From contig CAIXFN010000040.1 of the NCBI GenBank assembly GCA_903918755.1, positions 1-64,000 of the forward strand: a stretch of DNA of 64,000 nucleotides. Direction: 5' to 3'. Positions 30,940 to 40,111 of the stretch are shown here, piece after piece (within the stretch, counting starts at the first letter, position 1; each line of letters starts with the position of its first letter). A program made the position numbers and the translations under genes. Below the pieces are notes generated by a model. The model was given only the letters and a program-made list of their open reading frames with translations. It did no database searches and was not told where the DNA came from. This DNA comes from an uncultured Pedosphaera sp. (GTDB lineage: Bacteria; Verrucomicrobiota; Verrucomicrobiia; Limisphaerales; Pedosphaeraceae).

Positions 30940-32205
30940 ATGTTAATCTGGACGTTCGCAGTGGTTTTGCTGGCTTCGGTCGGCATTGTCGCCTTTAACT
31001 TCGGAGCCATCCGGGCGAGTTTTGCTTTTGTCGGCTTGATTTTCGCCACTTTTTTCGCCCTTCCCCTCGGCCGGCTGCTAACGCCGCTGGTGGCAGTTTG
31101 CGGGGTGACCGACCCGATCTGGCTCTGGGCGCTTGGGCCGTTGCTGGCGTTCACGGTGGTGCTGGCGGCCTTTAAAATCGCCGGGGCCTTTGTGTTCCAA
31201 AAGGTGGATGTTTATTACAAATACAAGGCGGGGGATTTGCGAATGGGGCTTTTTGAACGGGTCAATCACCGGCTCGGGCTGGCGATCGGTCTGGCCAATG
31301 GGTCGATTTATTTGATGCTGGCCAGTGTCCCGATCTACTCCCTGAGCTATGCCACCACGCAATTGTACTCGGATGATTCGGTCGGTTTCTTCACGAAATT
31401 GCTGAATACGGCGGGACATCAATTGGAATCTTCGGGACTGGTTAAAATCGCCGCCGCCCTTGATCCCGTGCCGGCGGCTTATTATGACGCCGTGGACACC
31501 GCCGCGCTGATTTATCGCAACCCCCTCGCGGAAGGCAAACTTTCGCGGTATCCCGGTTTCCTGTCCCTGGGTGAGCGCTCGGAGTTCCAGGAGATTGCCA
31601 AAGACACGGAATACACCCAGTTGCGGATGAAACAGCCGCCCTTAAGCCAGATTTTGGAACATCCCAAGGCGCAGGTTATTTTGGGCAATCCCGACACGGT
31701 CCGGCTCATCTGGCGCACGGTGACCCCGGACATCAAGGATTTTCAAGCCTACTTGCGGACGGGGCGGTCGCAAAAATATGATTCCGAACAGATTCTGGGA
31801 CGCTGGACTTTTGATCTGAACGGATCCCTGGGCATGATTCGCCGGGCGAACCCCGATTTGGGCTCACGCGCCATGGAAAAGCGCAAATATGATATGACCC
31901 GCACCATGGGCAAAACCACCTTCATGGCCGCACCCGACAAGCTGGCCATCTTGAAGAGCGTGGGAACCATCAAACCCGGCCCCCGCGTTGCCGCGGTTCC
32001 AAATCCCCGCGGCGGACCCGCTACTCCGGCGCAGCCGACGGAAACCATTGAATTCGCCGATATCACCGGCAAATGGTCGTCCACCGGGGGCGGCAAATAC
32101 CAATTGGACGCCGGCAGCCGGGGCACCTTGGAAGCCGTGGTGGAGGGCGACACTCTGAGTGTTACAGGCGACACCCTTCCCTGGCGTTTCTCCCGGGACT
32201 ATTGA
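30940..32205 (+). CDS. CvpA-family membrane protein with long C-terminal extension
   Basis: 421 residues. The first about 150 carry four membrane helices (starting MLIWTFAVVLLASVGIVAFN) in the order and spacing of CvpA (colicin-V-production-like) proteins. The following 270 are soluble and unrecognised, with a Pro-rich linker near 350 and a final small beta domain (ITGKWSSTGGGKYQLDAG). Typical CvpA proteins are only 160-200 residues. CvpA members act in envelope homeostasis; the role of the tail is unknown. It converges on the anti-sigma-like gene with a 60-base gap holding a strong hairpin. Confidence 0.7.
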   Translation: MLIWTFAVVLLASVGIVAFNFGAIRASFAFVGLIFATFFALPLGRLLTPLVAVCGVTDPIWLWALGPLLAFTVVLAAFKIAGAFVFQKVDVYYKYKAGDLRMGLFERVNHRLGLAIGLANGSIYLMLASVPIYSLSYATTQLYSDDSVGFFTKLLNTAGHQLESSGLVKIAAALDPVPAAYYDAVDTAALIYRNPLAEGKLSRYPGFLSLGERSEFQEIAKDTEYTQLRMKQPPLSQILEHPKAQVILGNPDTVRLIWRTVTPDIKDFQAYLRTGRSQKYDSEQILGRWTFDLNGSLGMIRRANPDLGSRAMEKRKYDMTRTMGKTTFMAAPDKLAILKSVGTIKPGPRVAAVPNPRGGPATPAQPTETIEFADITGKWSSTGGGKYQLDAGSRGTLEAVVEGDTLSVTGDTLPWRFSRDY

Positions 32206-32229
32206 GACCGGGGCAGACGGGGCAGCGGA

Positions 32230-32257
32230 GCGGGAATGGCCGAAAACGGCCACCCGC
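32230..32257. terminator. Strong stem-loop between convergent genes
   Basis: GCGGG-AA-TGGCCG, AAAA loop, CGGCCA-CCCGC: an 11-bp stem with a two-base bulge. It sits between the stops of the CvpA-like gene (plus) and the anti-sigma-like gene (minus). No T-run follows on either strand, so termination may be Rho-assisted, or the hairpin may just protect both mRNA ends. Confidence 0.45.
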
Positions 32258-32265
32258 CCGATCAC

Positions 32266-32757
32266 CTATTGGTTGAAGCCGAGATTCAAGGAAACGGGCT
32301 TAACGCTCACCCCGGAACCCAGCGTGGCCATTCCGGGAGAAACCAAGGCGCCAAAAGCTCCGTTAGAACTGACGGTATCACTCGTATTCACCAAGTTCCC
32401 ACCCAGGAATGGAGCCGGTCGTTGTTGGGCCAGCATCTGATCCCCTTCCCCATTGTTTACCAAAGCGGGTGTCCGGTCCGAAAACTCTGAATAGACGATA
32501 CCCCCGATCATGAGGGCGCAAATACTGGTGGCAAAAGCGCCTGCCGCCAGCGAATTGGTCTCCAGGAACTGAAAGAAGCGCTGCAACCACGGGGCTTCCC
32601 GCCAAACTCGCGCCTCCACGGTGTGGGCCGCCTCATCCCGCAAGCGGGTGATGACGTGATCCGAAAAATCACCGAAATAACGGGGCGGCGGGCACTCGTA
32701 CTGCTTCAGCTTCAAGAGCTTGCGTAACTGGCCAAATTCATCAGGAGGAGTCGTCAT
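32266..32757 (-). CDS. Single-pass membrane protein, probable anti-sigma partner
   Basis: 163 residues. The N-terminal about 70 are cytoplasmic, with LRKLLKLKQYECPPPRYFGDF. One membrane helix follows (NSLAAGAFATSICALMIGGIVY, about 88-108), then a Ser/Asn-rich tail of 55 residues outside. No zinc-binding anti-sigma motif is seen. It starts 4 bases after the stop of an ECF sigma gene, the usual place for an anti-sigma factor, so that role is inferred from position and topology, not from sequence family. Confidence 0.6.
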   Translation of the reverse strand: MTTPPDEFGQLRKLLKLKQYECPPPRYFGDFSDHVITRLRDEAAHTVEARVWREAPWLQRFFQFLETNSLAAGAFATSICALMIGGIVYSEFSDRTPALVNNGEGDQMLAQQRPAPFLGGNLVNTSDTVSSNGAFGALVSPGMATLGSGVSVKPVSLNLGFNQ

Positions 32758-32761
32758 GGGA

Positions 32762-33409
32762 TTACTTCAAATAGTCGGCCAAAAAGCCTTGCAGTTGTTG
32801 GCGGGCGTAGAAAAGCCGGGAACGGACGGTTCCAATGTTGCAATCCATAATTTCCGCAATTTCATCGTGAGACAGGCCCTGAACGTCATGCAACGTAACC
32901 ACGAGCCTATGATCATCCGACAGCTTGCGCATGGCTTCGTTCAATTTTTCCTGCAACTCCGCCAGACCGGCTTCGCGCCGGGGGGTTTTCTCGGAAACCA
33001 AAGCCACCAGATCCGGGTCGTGTTCCGCGTTGAAATCCAGGTCGTTCAGGCTCATATGCGCACGGTTTTTGCGCTGTTTCAAGAAATTAATCGTCTTGTT
33101 CACCGCGATCCGGTAGAGCCAGGTGTAAAAGCTGGATCCCCCCTTGAAGGAGGGCAACGCATGAAAAGCCTTGATGAAGGAATCCTGGGCCAGGTCGTTG
33201 GCGTCCTCATGATTGGAGGTCATGTGGTAAAGGGTCGCGTAAATCCGCTCCTGATACCGCCGCACCAGATCATCGTAGGCGGCCAAATCCCCGGAGCGCG
33301 CCCGTTGGACGAGGCTTAATTCGTCGGCGTTAGCCCCGGCGCGGTCAGCGCTGGAGTTTCGCGGCTCATTGGAGCCGTCCCTTGCCTTCCCAGAAGCCGG
33401 GTCAGTCAT
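32762..33409 (-). CDS. ECF RNA polymerase sigma factor
   Basis: 215 residues from the ATG at 33409; a GTG at 33433 would overlap the upstream gene. Region 2 is clear (DLVRRYQERIYATLYHM then EDANDLAQDSFIKAFHALP and TWLYRIAVNKTINFLK), and region 4 ends in VQGLSHDEIAEIMDCNIGTV with a helix-turn-helix. It is a classical SigE/RpoE-like sigma factor, which usually answers envelope stress. It is followed by a probable membrane anti-sigma and preceded by a polyprenyl synthase gene, so the three genes likely form an operon tied to envelope physiology. Confidence 0.93.
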   Translation of the reverse strand: MTDPASGKARDGSNEPRNSSADRAGANADELSLVQRARSGDLAAYDDLVRRYQERIYATLYHMTSNHEDANDLAQDSFIKAFHALPSFKGGSSFYTWLYRIAVNKTINFLKQRKNRAHMSLNDLDFNAEHDPDLVALVSEKTPRREAGLAELQEKLNEAMRKLSDDHRLVVTLHDVQGLSHDEIAEIMDCNIGTVRSRLFYARQQLQGFLADYLK

Positions 33410-33425
33410 AATGGCGGCACCGTGC

Positions 33426-34478
33426 TCAACCACGCTCGCCCAACGCCGCAGTTTGCTGGGCGAGAAAATCCGTCAATCCACGTAACCCGACCAAATTTGC
33501 CCCTTCGGGCAATGCCCGCAGCGACTGTCGCGCCTGGTCCAAATAGTGGTGAATGAACGCAACCGCCCCGGCCAGCGCGTCATGGCGCTGCAACATTTCC
33601 CGGACAATCGGAAACGATTGCGGCTGCCAGGGGGTTACCAATTCCTGGAGACGGAGCCGCTCGGCGGCATCCGCGCGTTGCCAGAGCACCAGAATCGGCA
33701 GCGTCAGTTTGCCCTTGGCAAGATCCGTTCCCAGAGACTTGCCCGCAGCCACTTCGGTGCCGAACAAATCGAGACAATCATCGTAAATCTGGTACGCCGT
33801 TCCCAAGCCCATGCCGTAGGCGCGCAGGGCGGCGCGTACTGCCAGGGGGGCGCCCCCGAGACAACCGCCCATTTCGCAGGAAAGCGCGAATAATTCCGCG
33901 GTCTTCATCTCCATCACCTTGAAGTACTCCGCCTGGGATAGCTGGAAATTGCGCCGCTTTTGCGTTTGCAGGATCTCCCCCGAGCAAACCGTGTTCGTGG
34001 CCGTGGCCACGGCCCGGCAGATTTCCGGAGTGGGAAAACTGGCCGCCAGTTTCAATGCATGGGCGAAAAGGCAATCGCCGAACAAAACGGCAATTTCATT
34101 TCCCCAGTTGGCGGCCAAAGTCAGGCGTCCACGACGGATTTCCGCTTCATCCATGACATCGTCGTGCACCAGCGTCGCCAGATGGACCATCTCGATGATG
34201 ACCGCCACCGTGATGTGGGAGTCATTAACCTGACCGATGGCACCGGCGCTCATGGCGACCAAGGCGGGGCGCAATTGCTTGCCCTGCCCCGTCAAGGCGT
34301 ACTCGGCGTACGATAGGATGGCCGGATCAAATTCATGGACTTGCTGGGCCAGTCGAACGGCGACCGCCTCCAGAAAAGGCTCCACCGGTTCCGCTATATC
34401 CTTCCACGTTACAAGGTTATCCTTCCGCAATGCACCGGTGATGGGATCAGCAACCGCGCTCGTATCGGCAGCAATCAT
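33426..34478 (-). CDS. Polyprenyl diphosphate synthase (IspB/HepT type)
   Basis: 350 residues. Both Asp-rich motifs of trans-prenyltransferases are intact: DDVMD at 106-110 and DDCLD at 233-237, together with GKQLRPAL at 66-73 and GEILQT. The enzyme lengthens allylic diphosphates with isopentenyl diphosphate, giving the side chain of menaquinone or ubiquinone. The bulky residues before the first motif set the chain length but cannot be read reliably by eye. It lies first in a run with the ECF sigma gene. Confidence 0.92.
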   Translation of the reverse strand: MIAADTSAVADPITGALRKDNLVTWKDIAEPVEPFLEAVAVRLAQQVHEFDPAILSYAEYALTGQGKQLRPALVAMSAGAIGQVNDSHITVAVIIEMVHLATLVHDDVMDEAEIRRGRLTLAANWGNEIAVLFGDCLFAHALKLAASFPTPEICRAVATATNTVCSGEILQTQKRRNFQLSQAEYFKVMEMKTAELFALSCEMGGCLGGAPLAVRAALRAYGMGLGTAYQIYDDCLDLFGTEVAAGKSLGTDLAKGKLTLPILVLWQRADAAERLRLQELVTPWQPQSFPIVREMLQRHDALAGAVAFIHHYLDQARQSLRALPEGANLVGLRGLTDFLAQQTAALGERG

Positions 34479-34565
34479 TCGGGGTGAATTTAGGGTTGCC
34501 CTCCCGCCAAGTCAATCCGTTATACTTAGGAGACTGTGGATGCTCCCAAGCGGCCGGTATTCGGA

Positions 34566-37500
34566 TCAAGGGGCCAGCACGACGCGATAATACTGTTGGG
34601 AATTGCTGACGGCTAGTCCGGTCTGGGTCATCAGCGCATTGGTCGCCAACCGGGAGCCCCCGAGCGTCGTCCATGCCGGGGAACCGAGGCTGGGACTGGA
34701 CTGGAGAAAATAGGATTGCCCCGGCAACGCGGCCCAGGAAAGGGTGAGTGAACCCGCAGTGCCCGGATGGAAACTGGCCGCCAATAGCGTGGCATTGAAT
34801 CCCGCCGAATACAGCCAACGGACCTGGCTGGAACTGAGGGAGTTTGTCAACACCGCTACTTCATCAATGGCGCCGTTGAAAAACTGAAAAACGCCGGCAT
34901 CCGGACTGCCGCCGATCAACAGATCGGCGATACTCGCGCCCGGGGCAACCGCGGTGGCCGGCGAAGCGGCCGCCAACTGGCCGTCCAAATAAAGGTACTC
35001 GCGGTTGACGCCATCGAATCCACCGACCAATTGGTGCCAGCGATTGTCGTCGATGCGCACTGGCCCGACCAAGTCGCCGAAGGATTGCGATCCGGCGCCA
35101 AAATGTGGCAACCCTTGCGCGTCCATTGCCAGATGGAAGGAGTTGCTGCCCCGACTCAAAATGGTTTGGACCTGCCCGGCAGCGCTTGGAGTCAGCACCC
35201 ATGCCACCAGGGTGAGCGGACCGGTGGTATTGAATAGGAGGCCCGGGATGGCGACGTAGGCGCCGCTGGTGAAAGCCGGGGCGAGATTGCCCTCCCCGAA
35301 GCCCGCGCCGGGCACACCGGGCAGACCGGGCACACACCCGGGCTGGTAAATGCCATCGGCCAGATAGGAAAGACTGCCCAAATTAAAAGCCATGGGCAGG
35401 GAACCGGCCGCGACGGTGTTGTAAATGGGTTCATCCAGCGGCCAGTAGCCGGCCGGCAGGCTGGCGAGTATTTGCCGGCCATAGCCGGAATTGTTGGTCA
35501 TCGCCGCCTGGTAATGCGCCGCGATGGTAGCCGCCGACAACGCATTGGTGTAGCAAGCGACTTCATCCACCGAACCATCAAAAGTCCGGTTGCCGAAACT
35601 GGTGGCACCGATGCGCAGCGGCAGCGCGGGATTGACGCTGGGCGTGTAGCCCGGAGCCGCAGTGGGGCCGGCGACGCGACTGCCATTCACATAAAGTGAG
35701 GCATTCGCTCCGTCATATACCGCCGCCACGTGCTGCCAGACTCCTGCCTGCAGAGTTCCCCCCGCCAACGTGGCCACGTAACCGGACGCATTACCAAGCC
35801 GGAAGGACCATTGATTCCCGGCACCCTCGTAGAAAATCCAGCCCGGGCGACCGGATCCATTCGCGGGCAGCACCTCGAGGGAGGAAACCGGGCAGAAAAA
35901 ATCGCCGGGCGTAAGCCCCGGGCGCGCCCAGAACTCGACCGAAAATGGACCGGCGGTATTGAACGCGGCATGGTGCGGGATATCCACATAGGATCCGAGG
36001 TAGCCCACCGACATTCCAGGATTCGCGAAGGTAATGGAATTGGACACGATGCCGGCCTTGCCAAGCATGGCCTTGTCATTGGGAAATCCATTTTCGACGG
36101 TACCCAGCGTGCCCGCATTGGCAACCACATTGGCCGCGGGCAAATGGTTGGTCTCGTTCAGCGGCCAATAGCCGGCGGGCTGGAGAGCCAGCAAGGCATT
36201 GGCGTAGGTCGGAGTTGCGCCCGGTGGATTCACCAGCAGGACCGCCTGCCGGTTCTGCGCCAAGCCATCGCTGGTGTTGCTCAGCCAGAGATTGGCCGTG
36301 TAGACCCCGGCGACCAACTGGCTGGCCACAGCCGTCAGACTCACGGCCACCGGTTTTGGCGGAGCACCCGGTGCCAACGTTCCGTTGGCGGGAGTCACCG
36401 TCAGCCACTGGTCCGTCACCCCACAACTCCAAGTCAGGAGGCTGTTCCCACGGTTCGTCAGGAAAATGGTCTGGTTCACATTTGTGAATGGCCCCCCAAC
36501 CGGGCCGGCCGCCATTAATCCCGGCGCAGGAAGGATGATGCCCAAGCCATCTGGCGCCAAGGCATCGATGAGGGGTTGCCCGGCGGGAGTCCCCCATCCG
36601 GTGCACAAATCAAAGCCGGGCACGGCATAATACCGCGACGGACTCACCCCGCTGGTGTTGTTTCCCACCAGAATATCATGAAAGCAGTTGGCGTAATTTG
36701 TGCCCGTCGCCACCGCGTAAAGCGCGGGATTGATGAATCCCACCGGCGCCCGATGGTTCGCCGTGGCCTGCTGGTTCACGAGCGCACAAAAGCCCGCCCA
36801 GAGTGGCGCGGCACAACTCGTCCCAAAAGAACTCGCGGCCTGTCCATTCCCGTAGGTCACCCAGATGGAATCCGCCGCCATCGCCACATCAGGAATATTG
36901 CGCCACACCGCGGATCCCTGGTTCAGCGCCATACTGATTCCCTGCTGCCAGCCAGGCATCGCATATGCAGTGGTAAAACCGCCACCGCTGCCCCAATACC
37001 CATTTCCATTGGGTCCCCAAGCCGAACTGGTTCCCAGATTACCGGTATTCCAAACGGTCTCACCACGGTAGGATCCATCCGCGCCCCCCAACGTGAGGGA
37101 AGTACCGCCGACGCTGGTCACATAAGCGCTGCCGGAGGGCGTCTGGATGGGATTCACCCAGGCATCGCCATCGCCCGAAGCTTGAAAAAAGGACTGGCCT
37201 TGGGCCGCCATTCTCTGAAAAACCGAATCAAAGGTCAGATTGGGACTGGCACCGCCCGAAAATCCCCACGAAGAGCTGAATTGCCGAACCTGGTTGCTGG
37301 AGGCCATCGTGTCCAGCAAATCAAGCCAGTTAGCAACGCTATTGGGAGCTTCAAAAACCACCACGCCAGCCAGACCAGGCGCCATGGAGATGGCCATTTC
37401 AATATCCAGCGCCACTTCGTTATTGGCGGTTCCTGGCGGACCGGTAAATCCATCCACGGGAACATTGATCAAAGGAACGTGCGGCAACCCGGCCAGGGTT

Positions 37501-38279
37501 TCGTAGGTGAGAATGTCGTTGGCATAGTAACCATCAAACTCAATCAAGCCAACCATCTCCCCCGCGCCATCGAGAGTCACCCGGGGAGCGTAAGCCCGGC
37601 GAAAATCAGCTCCCAGGTAACTGCCTCCCGGCCCGGAACCGACGGCGGGTACCGCAGTTTGGTCGAGCGGTCGACGGTGTGCGCCGGAGCGCAGGAGTGC
37701 CCAATCGCTCAGCCCCGCAATTTCGACCACGGGGAGTTCCGCGGGCAGGGACGGCTCCGCATCCGGGGCGTAAAACATTCGGTTCTCGGTGGGATGTTGG
37801 TAGGTGCGCAAGGTGACCTGCAGGGCTGCTTCCACCGTGGCCACGCTACCCTCCAAATCCAAAATCAGGCGACTGGCGCGCGGCGCGGCCACGGTCAGCC
37901 CGTGTTCCCGCGCAAAACGACTGATGCGCTCATAATCCGCCGGCAAAGGTCCGAACTCCTCCGTGAATTGCTCTGGGGTCAGATAATGGTGATACTCCGG
38001 GCTCTCCGGGTCATAAATCCGTTCCAAGAGGTTGCTCAGTCGCGCGGTATTTCGCAGGGGCAGGCCCACGACCAAATGCAGGCGCCGGGCGGCGGCCAGT
38101 CGGCCGCCGGTGGGAAGCGACTTCACTGCCGCGGGTACGTGCCCGGTCAAATGCCGCAGCGTCAAGGTCTGCGCCCGGACGGGTCCAGCCGGCGCAATCA
38201 GCAAGCAGGCCAATGCCGGGAGAAACCAGCCTAGGCGCGCCGCCGCGGTGAATCGAAATGGCTGCAAAGTCGAAAGCAT
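34566..38279 (-). CDS. Secreted S53 (sedolisin-type) serine-carboxyl peptidase with LamG domains
   Basis: 1237 residues. A signal peptide (ending PVRAQ) precedes an S53 activation domain (about 45-190: VVGLPLRN, YHHYLTPEQFTEEFG). The catalytic domain has Glu288 and Asp292 (NNEVALDIE), the oxyanion Asp370 (ASGDGD) and Ser488 (SFGTSCAAPLW), so it should be active. The calcium-site region is FHDILVGNN and FDLCTGWGTP. The C-terminal half holds a BACON-like segment (WLTVTPANG), two LamG-type domains (about 740-900 and 1000-1160) and a short closing beta domain. S53 enzymes cleave proteins at low pH. LamG and Ig-like parts are typical of extracellular binding. It is divergent from the DUF4202 gene. 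Confidence 0.9.
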   Translation of the reverse strand: MLSTLQPFRFTAAARLGWFLPALACLLIAPAGPVRAQTLTLRHLTGHVPAAVKSLPTGGRLAAARRLHLVVGLPLRNTARLSNLLERIYDPESPEYHHYLTPEQFTEEFGPLPADYERISRFAREHGLTVAAPRASRLILDLEGSVATVEAALQVTLRTYQHPTENRMFYAPDAEPSLPAELPVVEIAGLSDWALLRSGAHRRPLDQTAVPAVGSGPGGSYLGADFRRAYAPRVTLDGAGEMVGLIEFDGYYANDILTYETLAGLPHVPLINVPVDGFTGPPGTANNEVALDIEMAISMAPGLAGVVVFEAPNSVANWLDLLDTMASSNQVRQFSSSWGFSGGASPNLTFDSVFQRMAAQGQSFFQASGDGDAWVNPIQTPSGSAYVTSVGGTSLTLGGADGSYRGETVWNTGNLGTSSAWGPNGNGYWGSGGGFTTAYAMPGWQQGISMALNQGSAVWRNIPDVAMAADSIWVTYGNGQAASSFGTSCAAPLWAGFCALVNQQATANHRAPVGFINPALYAVATGTNYANCFHDILVGNNTSGVSPSRYYAVPGFDLCTGWGTPAGQPLIDALAPDGLGIILPAPGLMAAGPVGGPFTNVNQTIFLTNRGNSLLTWSCGVTDQWLTVTPANGTLAPGAPPKPVAVSLTAVASQLVAGVYTANLWLSNTSDGLAQNRQAVLLVNPPGATPTYANALLALQPAGYWPLNETNHLPAANVVANAGTLGTVENGFPNDKAMLGKAGIVSNSITFANPGMSVGYLGSYVDIPHHAAFNTAGPFSVEFWARPGLTPGDFFCPVSSLEVLPANGSGRPGWIFYEGAGNQWSFRLGNASGYVATLAGGTLQAGVWQHVAAVYDGANASLYVNGSRVAGPTAAPGYTPSVNPALPLRIGATSFGNRTFDGSVDEVACYTNALSAATIAAHYQAAMTNNSGYGRQILASLPAGYWPLDEPIYNTVAAGSLPMAFNLGSLSYLADGIYQPGCVPGLPGVPGAGFGEGNLAPAFTSGAYVAIPGLLFNTTGPLTLVAWVLTPSAAGQVQTILSRGSNSFHLAMDAQGLPHFGAGSQSFGDLVGPVRIDDNRWHQLVGGFDGVNREYLYLDGQLAAASPATAVAPGASIADLLIGGSPDAGVFQFFNGAIDEVAVLTNSLSSSQVRWLYSAGFNATLLAASFHPGTAGSLTLSWAALPGQSYFLQSSPSLGSPAWTTLGGSRLATNALMTQTGLAVSNSQQYYRVVLAP

Positions 38280-38468
38280 AAGCTGGGATCAATCAAACCG
38301 GCACCCTCGTTCCGCTTGAATTTCGGCACCACGCGCCCTCATCCCCTCGACCACCGGAGCAAGTTGGGGACGTATGGCCCCCACCCGCTGAGAAAATTCC
38401 AGATTCGCGGTACGGCTCATCGGCTGGAAAAACTTTCCGTCGGACCTCATCCGGTTTAAATTTCCAGC

Positions 38469-39077
38469 GTGATTGCAGATTCCTACCTTCCGGACGTCCG
38501 GCGCTTTGCTGATGCCATTCGGCATTTCGATCAACATAACGCGGCGGACCCAAATGTCGAGAACTGGCAGGGCCACTCCCGGCCGCGGGAACTGGTTTAC
38601 GCCGAATGGCTGACGGAATGGGTGATGCGACTGGCTCCGGAGGCCTCCGAAGCGCTCCGTCTGGCCGCCCGCTGCCAGCATATTCGCCGGTGGGAAATCC
38701 CCCGAAACAACTTCCCGCCGGACCGGGCCGGTTACCTTCGCTGGCGGGCTACTTTGAAAGAATTTCACGCCCGCATCGCCGGGGAAATACTGGCTGAGGT
38801 TGGTTACGGCGCGGAGACGATCCACCGGGTCCAGGAATTAAACTTAAAGCGAAATTTCCCCCAAGATCCGGAAAGCCGGATTTTGGAAGACGCTCTCTGC
38901 CTGGTTTTTCTGGAGCACCAACTCCCGGCTCTGGCGAGCAAAACGACCACCGAAAAAATCCTGAACGCACTCCGAAAATCCTGGCAAAAGATGACGCCGC
39001 AGGCTCGGGAACTGGCCCTGGGATTGCCCTACGCCGAAACCGAGCAAATCCTGCTCCAGCAAGCACTCGCCCGCTAG
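38469..39077 (+). CDS. DUF4202-family protein
   Basis: 202 residues, starting with a GTG. The sequence matches the DUF4202 pattern well: FADAIRHFDQHNAADPN near the start, RPRELVYAEWLTEWVMRL, then AARCQHIRRWEIPR and YLRWRATLKEFH, and a later LEDALCLVFLEHQL. The His-Arg-Arg-Trp-Glu motif and spaced histidines hint at an HD-like metal site. No function is established for the family. It is convergent with the next gene and their stop codons overlap at 39074-39077. Confidence 0.85.
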   Translation: MIADSYLPDVRRFADAIRHFDQHNAADPNVENWQGHSRPRELVYAEWLTEWVMRLAPEASEALRLAARCQHIRRWEIPRNNFPPDRAGYLRWRATLKEFHARIAGEILAEVGYGAETIHRVQELNLKRNFPQDPESRILEDALCLVFLEHQLPALASKTTTEKILNALRKSWQKMTPQARELALGLPYAETEQILLQQALAR

Positions 39078-39862
39078 GCCCTACCGGCCATCGACCGCTG
39101 TCCGCAGCGGGCGATCACATCGATCGTGGCGGCATAATGCGCCAGATTGGGCGTTGCCGACTTGTCACTCACCTGGCTTAGCCGCCGGGTGGTTTCATCC
39201 GGTGCCAGTCGTGAAAATTGCCGATCCCGGTAATAGTAAAGCAATTCATGGTGGGGATGGTCGGAGGCCGTCGCAATAAATCGCCGGGGATCGTCCCGGG
39301 GAATTTCGGGATGCCGGGCGCAATCACGGTGGTAGCCTTCGCTGCTGTCCCAGCGACAATCCGAGGGCAGAATCGCGGTCGCCAATTCTGAGTCCACAAT
39401 CAGTCGCGCCCCCTGGCACTGGTCCAACAAAGCGGAGGCCCGGTCAACCAATCCGCCAGCTGGTAATTCGGCATGGAAGTTTTTCACCGCGTAACGGCAA
39501 TCCGCCGTCATCATCCCGGGAACCACGGCCCCGGCAATCAGAATGTTGGCTTCCAAAAGCGAGACATACAAATTGTGCAATAAACGCAATCCTGCTACGG
39601 CCGACGACCCAAAGAAAACCATGCTGTAGGAGTACAACTGTACCCCACTATCGGCCTGAAACCCCTGACACGCTGGATTCAGATGCTCGTGGCACAGCTC
39701 ATAGAAGCGTTCAAGTTTATGGTAGGTCTCCCCGGGGGCCAAAATGTATGAAGCTGGGATGCCTACCAAACTCCCATAGTACGTGAAAGGCACTGCGTCT
39801 GCCGCTGATTTTGCCATATTATTTTGGAATTTGGATTCCAAAGAATTATAAATAGTTGCCAT
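39074..39862 (-). CDS. Uncharacterised soluble protein, possible degenerate cyclase-like fold
   Basis: 262 residues, no signal or membrane segment. I do not recognise the family with confidence. The middle (QLYSYSMVFFGSS, then LLHNLYVSLLEANILIAGAVV) has the alternating beta/alpha pattern of the class-III-cyclase-like proteins in which a DSI/V strand is followed by a helix and a RGGIA-type strand. The metal-binding acidic residues are not seen, so an enzyme activity is doubtful. The remainder is hydrophilic. It stands alone between the DUF4202 gene and the efflux operon; its stop shares bases with the stop of DUF4202. Confidence 0.55.
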   Translation of the reverse strand: MATIYNSLESKFQNNMAKSAADAVPFTYYGSLVGIPASYILAPGETYHKLERFYELCHEHLNPACQGFQADSGVQLYSYSMVFFGSSAVAGLRLLHNLYVSLLEANILIAGAVVPGMMTADCRYAVKNFHAELPAGGLVDRASALLDQCQGARLIVDSELATAILPSDCRWDSSEGYHRDCARHPEIPRDDPRRFIATASDHPHHELLYYYRDRQFSRLAPDETTRRLSQVSDKSATPNLAHYAATIDVIARCGQRSMAGRA

Positions 39863-40111
39863 CCGTTAAAATCGGTGACTGATCGCCCGTCACCCATCGT
39901 TGATAATTACTGCCTCGAAATCCAAGCACCTTCCATGCCTAAGGCAGTTTTTACGCCTCAAACTTAACCGAAAAACCATACTCTGCAACCGTAAAATCGC
40001 AAACCTCGCAGTTTACCACGGAAGCACTCTGCCTACTGCCAATTCCGCCACGCCATTGCAGCCAACCGCATCACCCCTGCCAAAACCCGGCCAAGCTCCG
40101 GCTTTAATTCC

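Noticed and set aside
36576-38234. 552-codon open frame on the plus strand
   Set aside because: Antisense to the S53 peptidase, whose catalytic residues are all in place in the minus frame.
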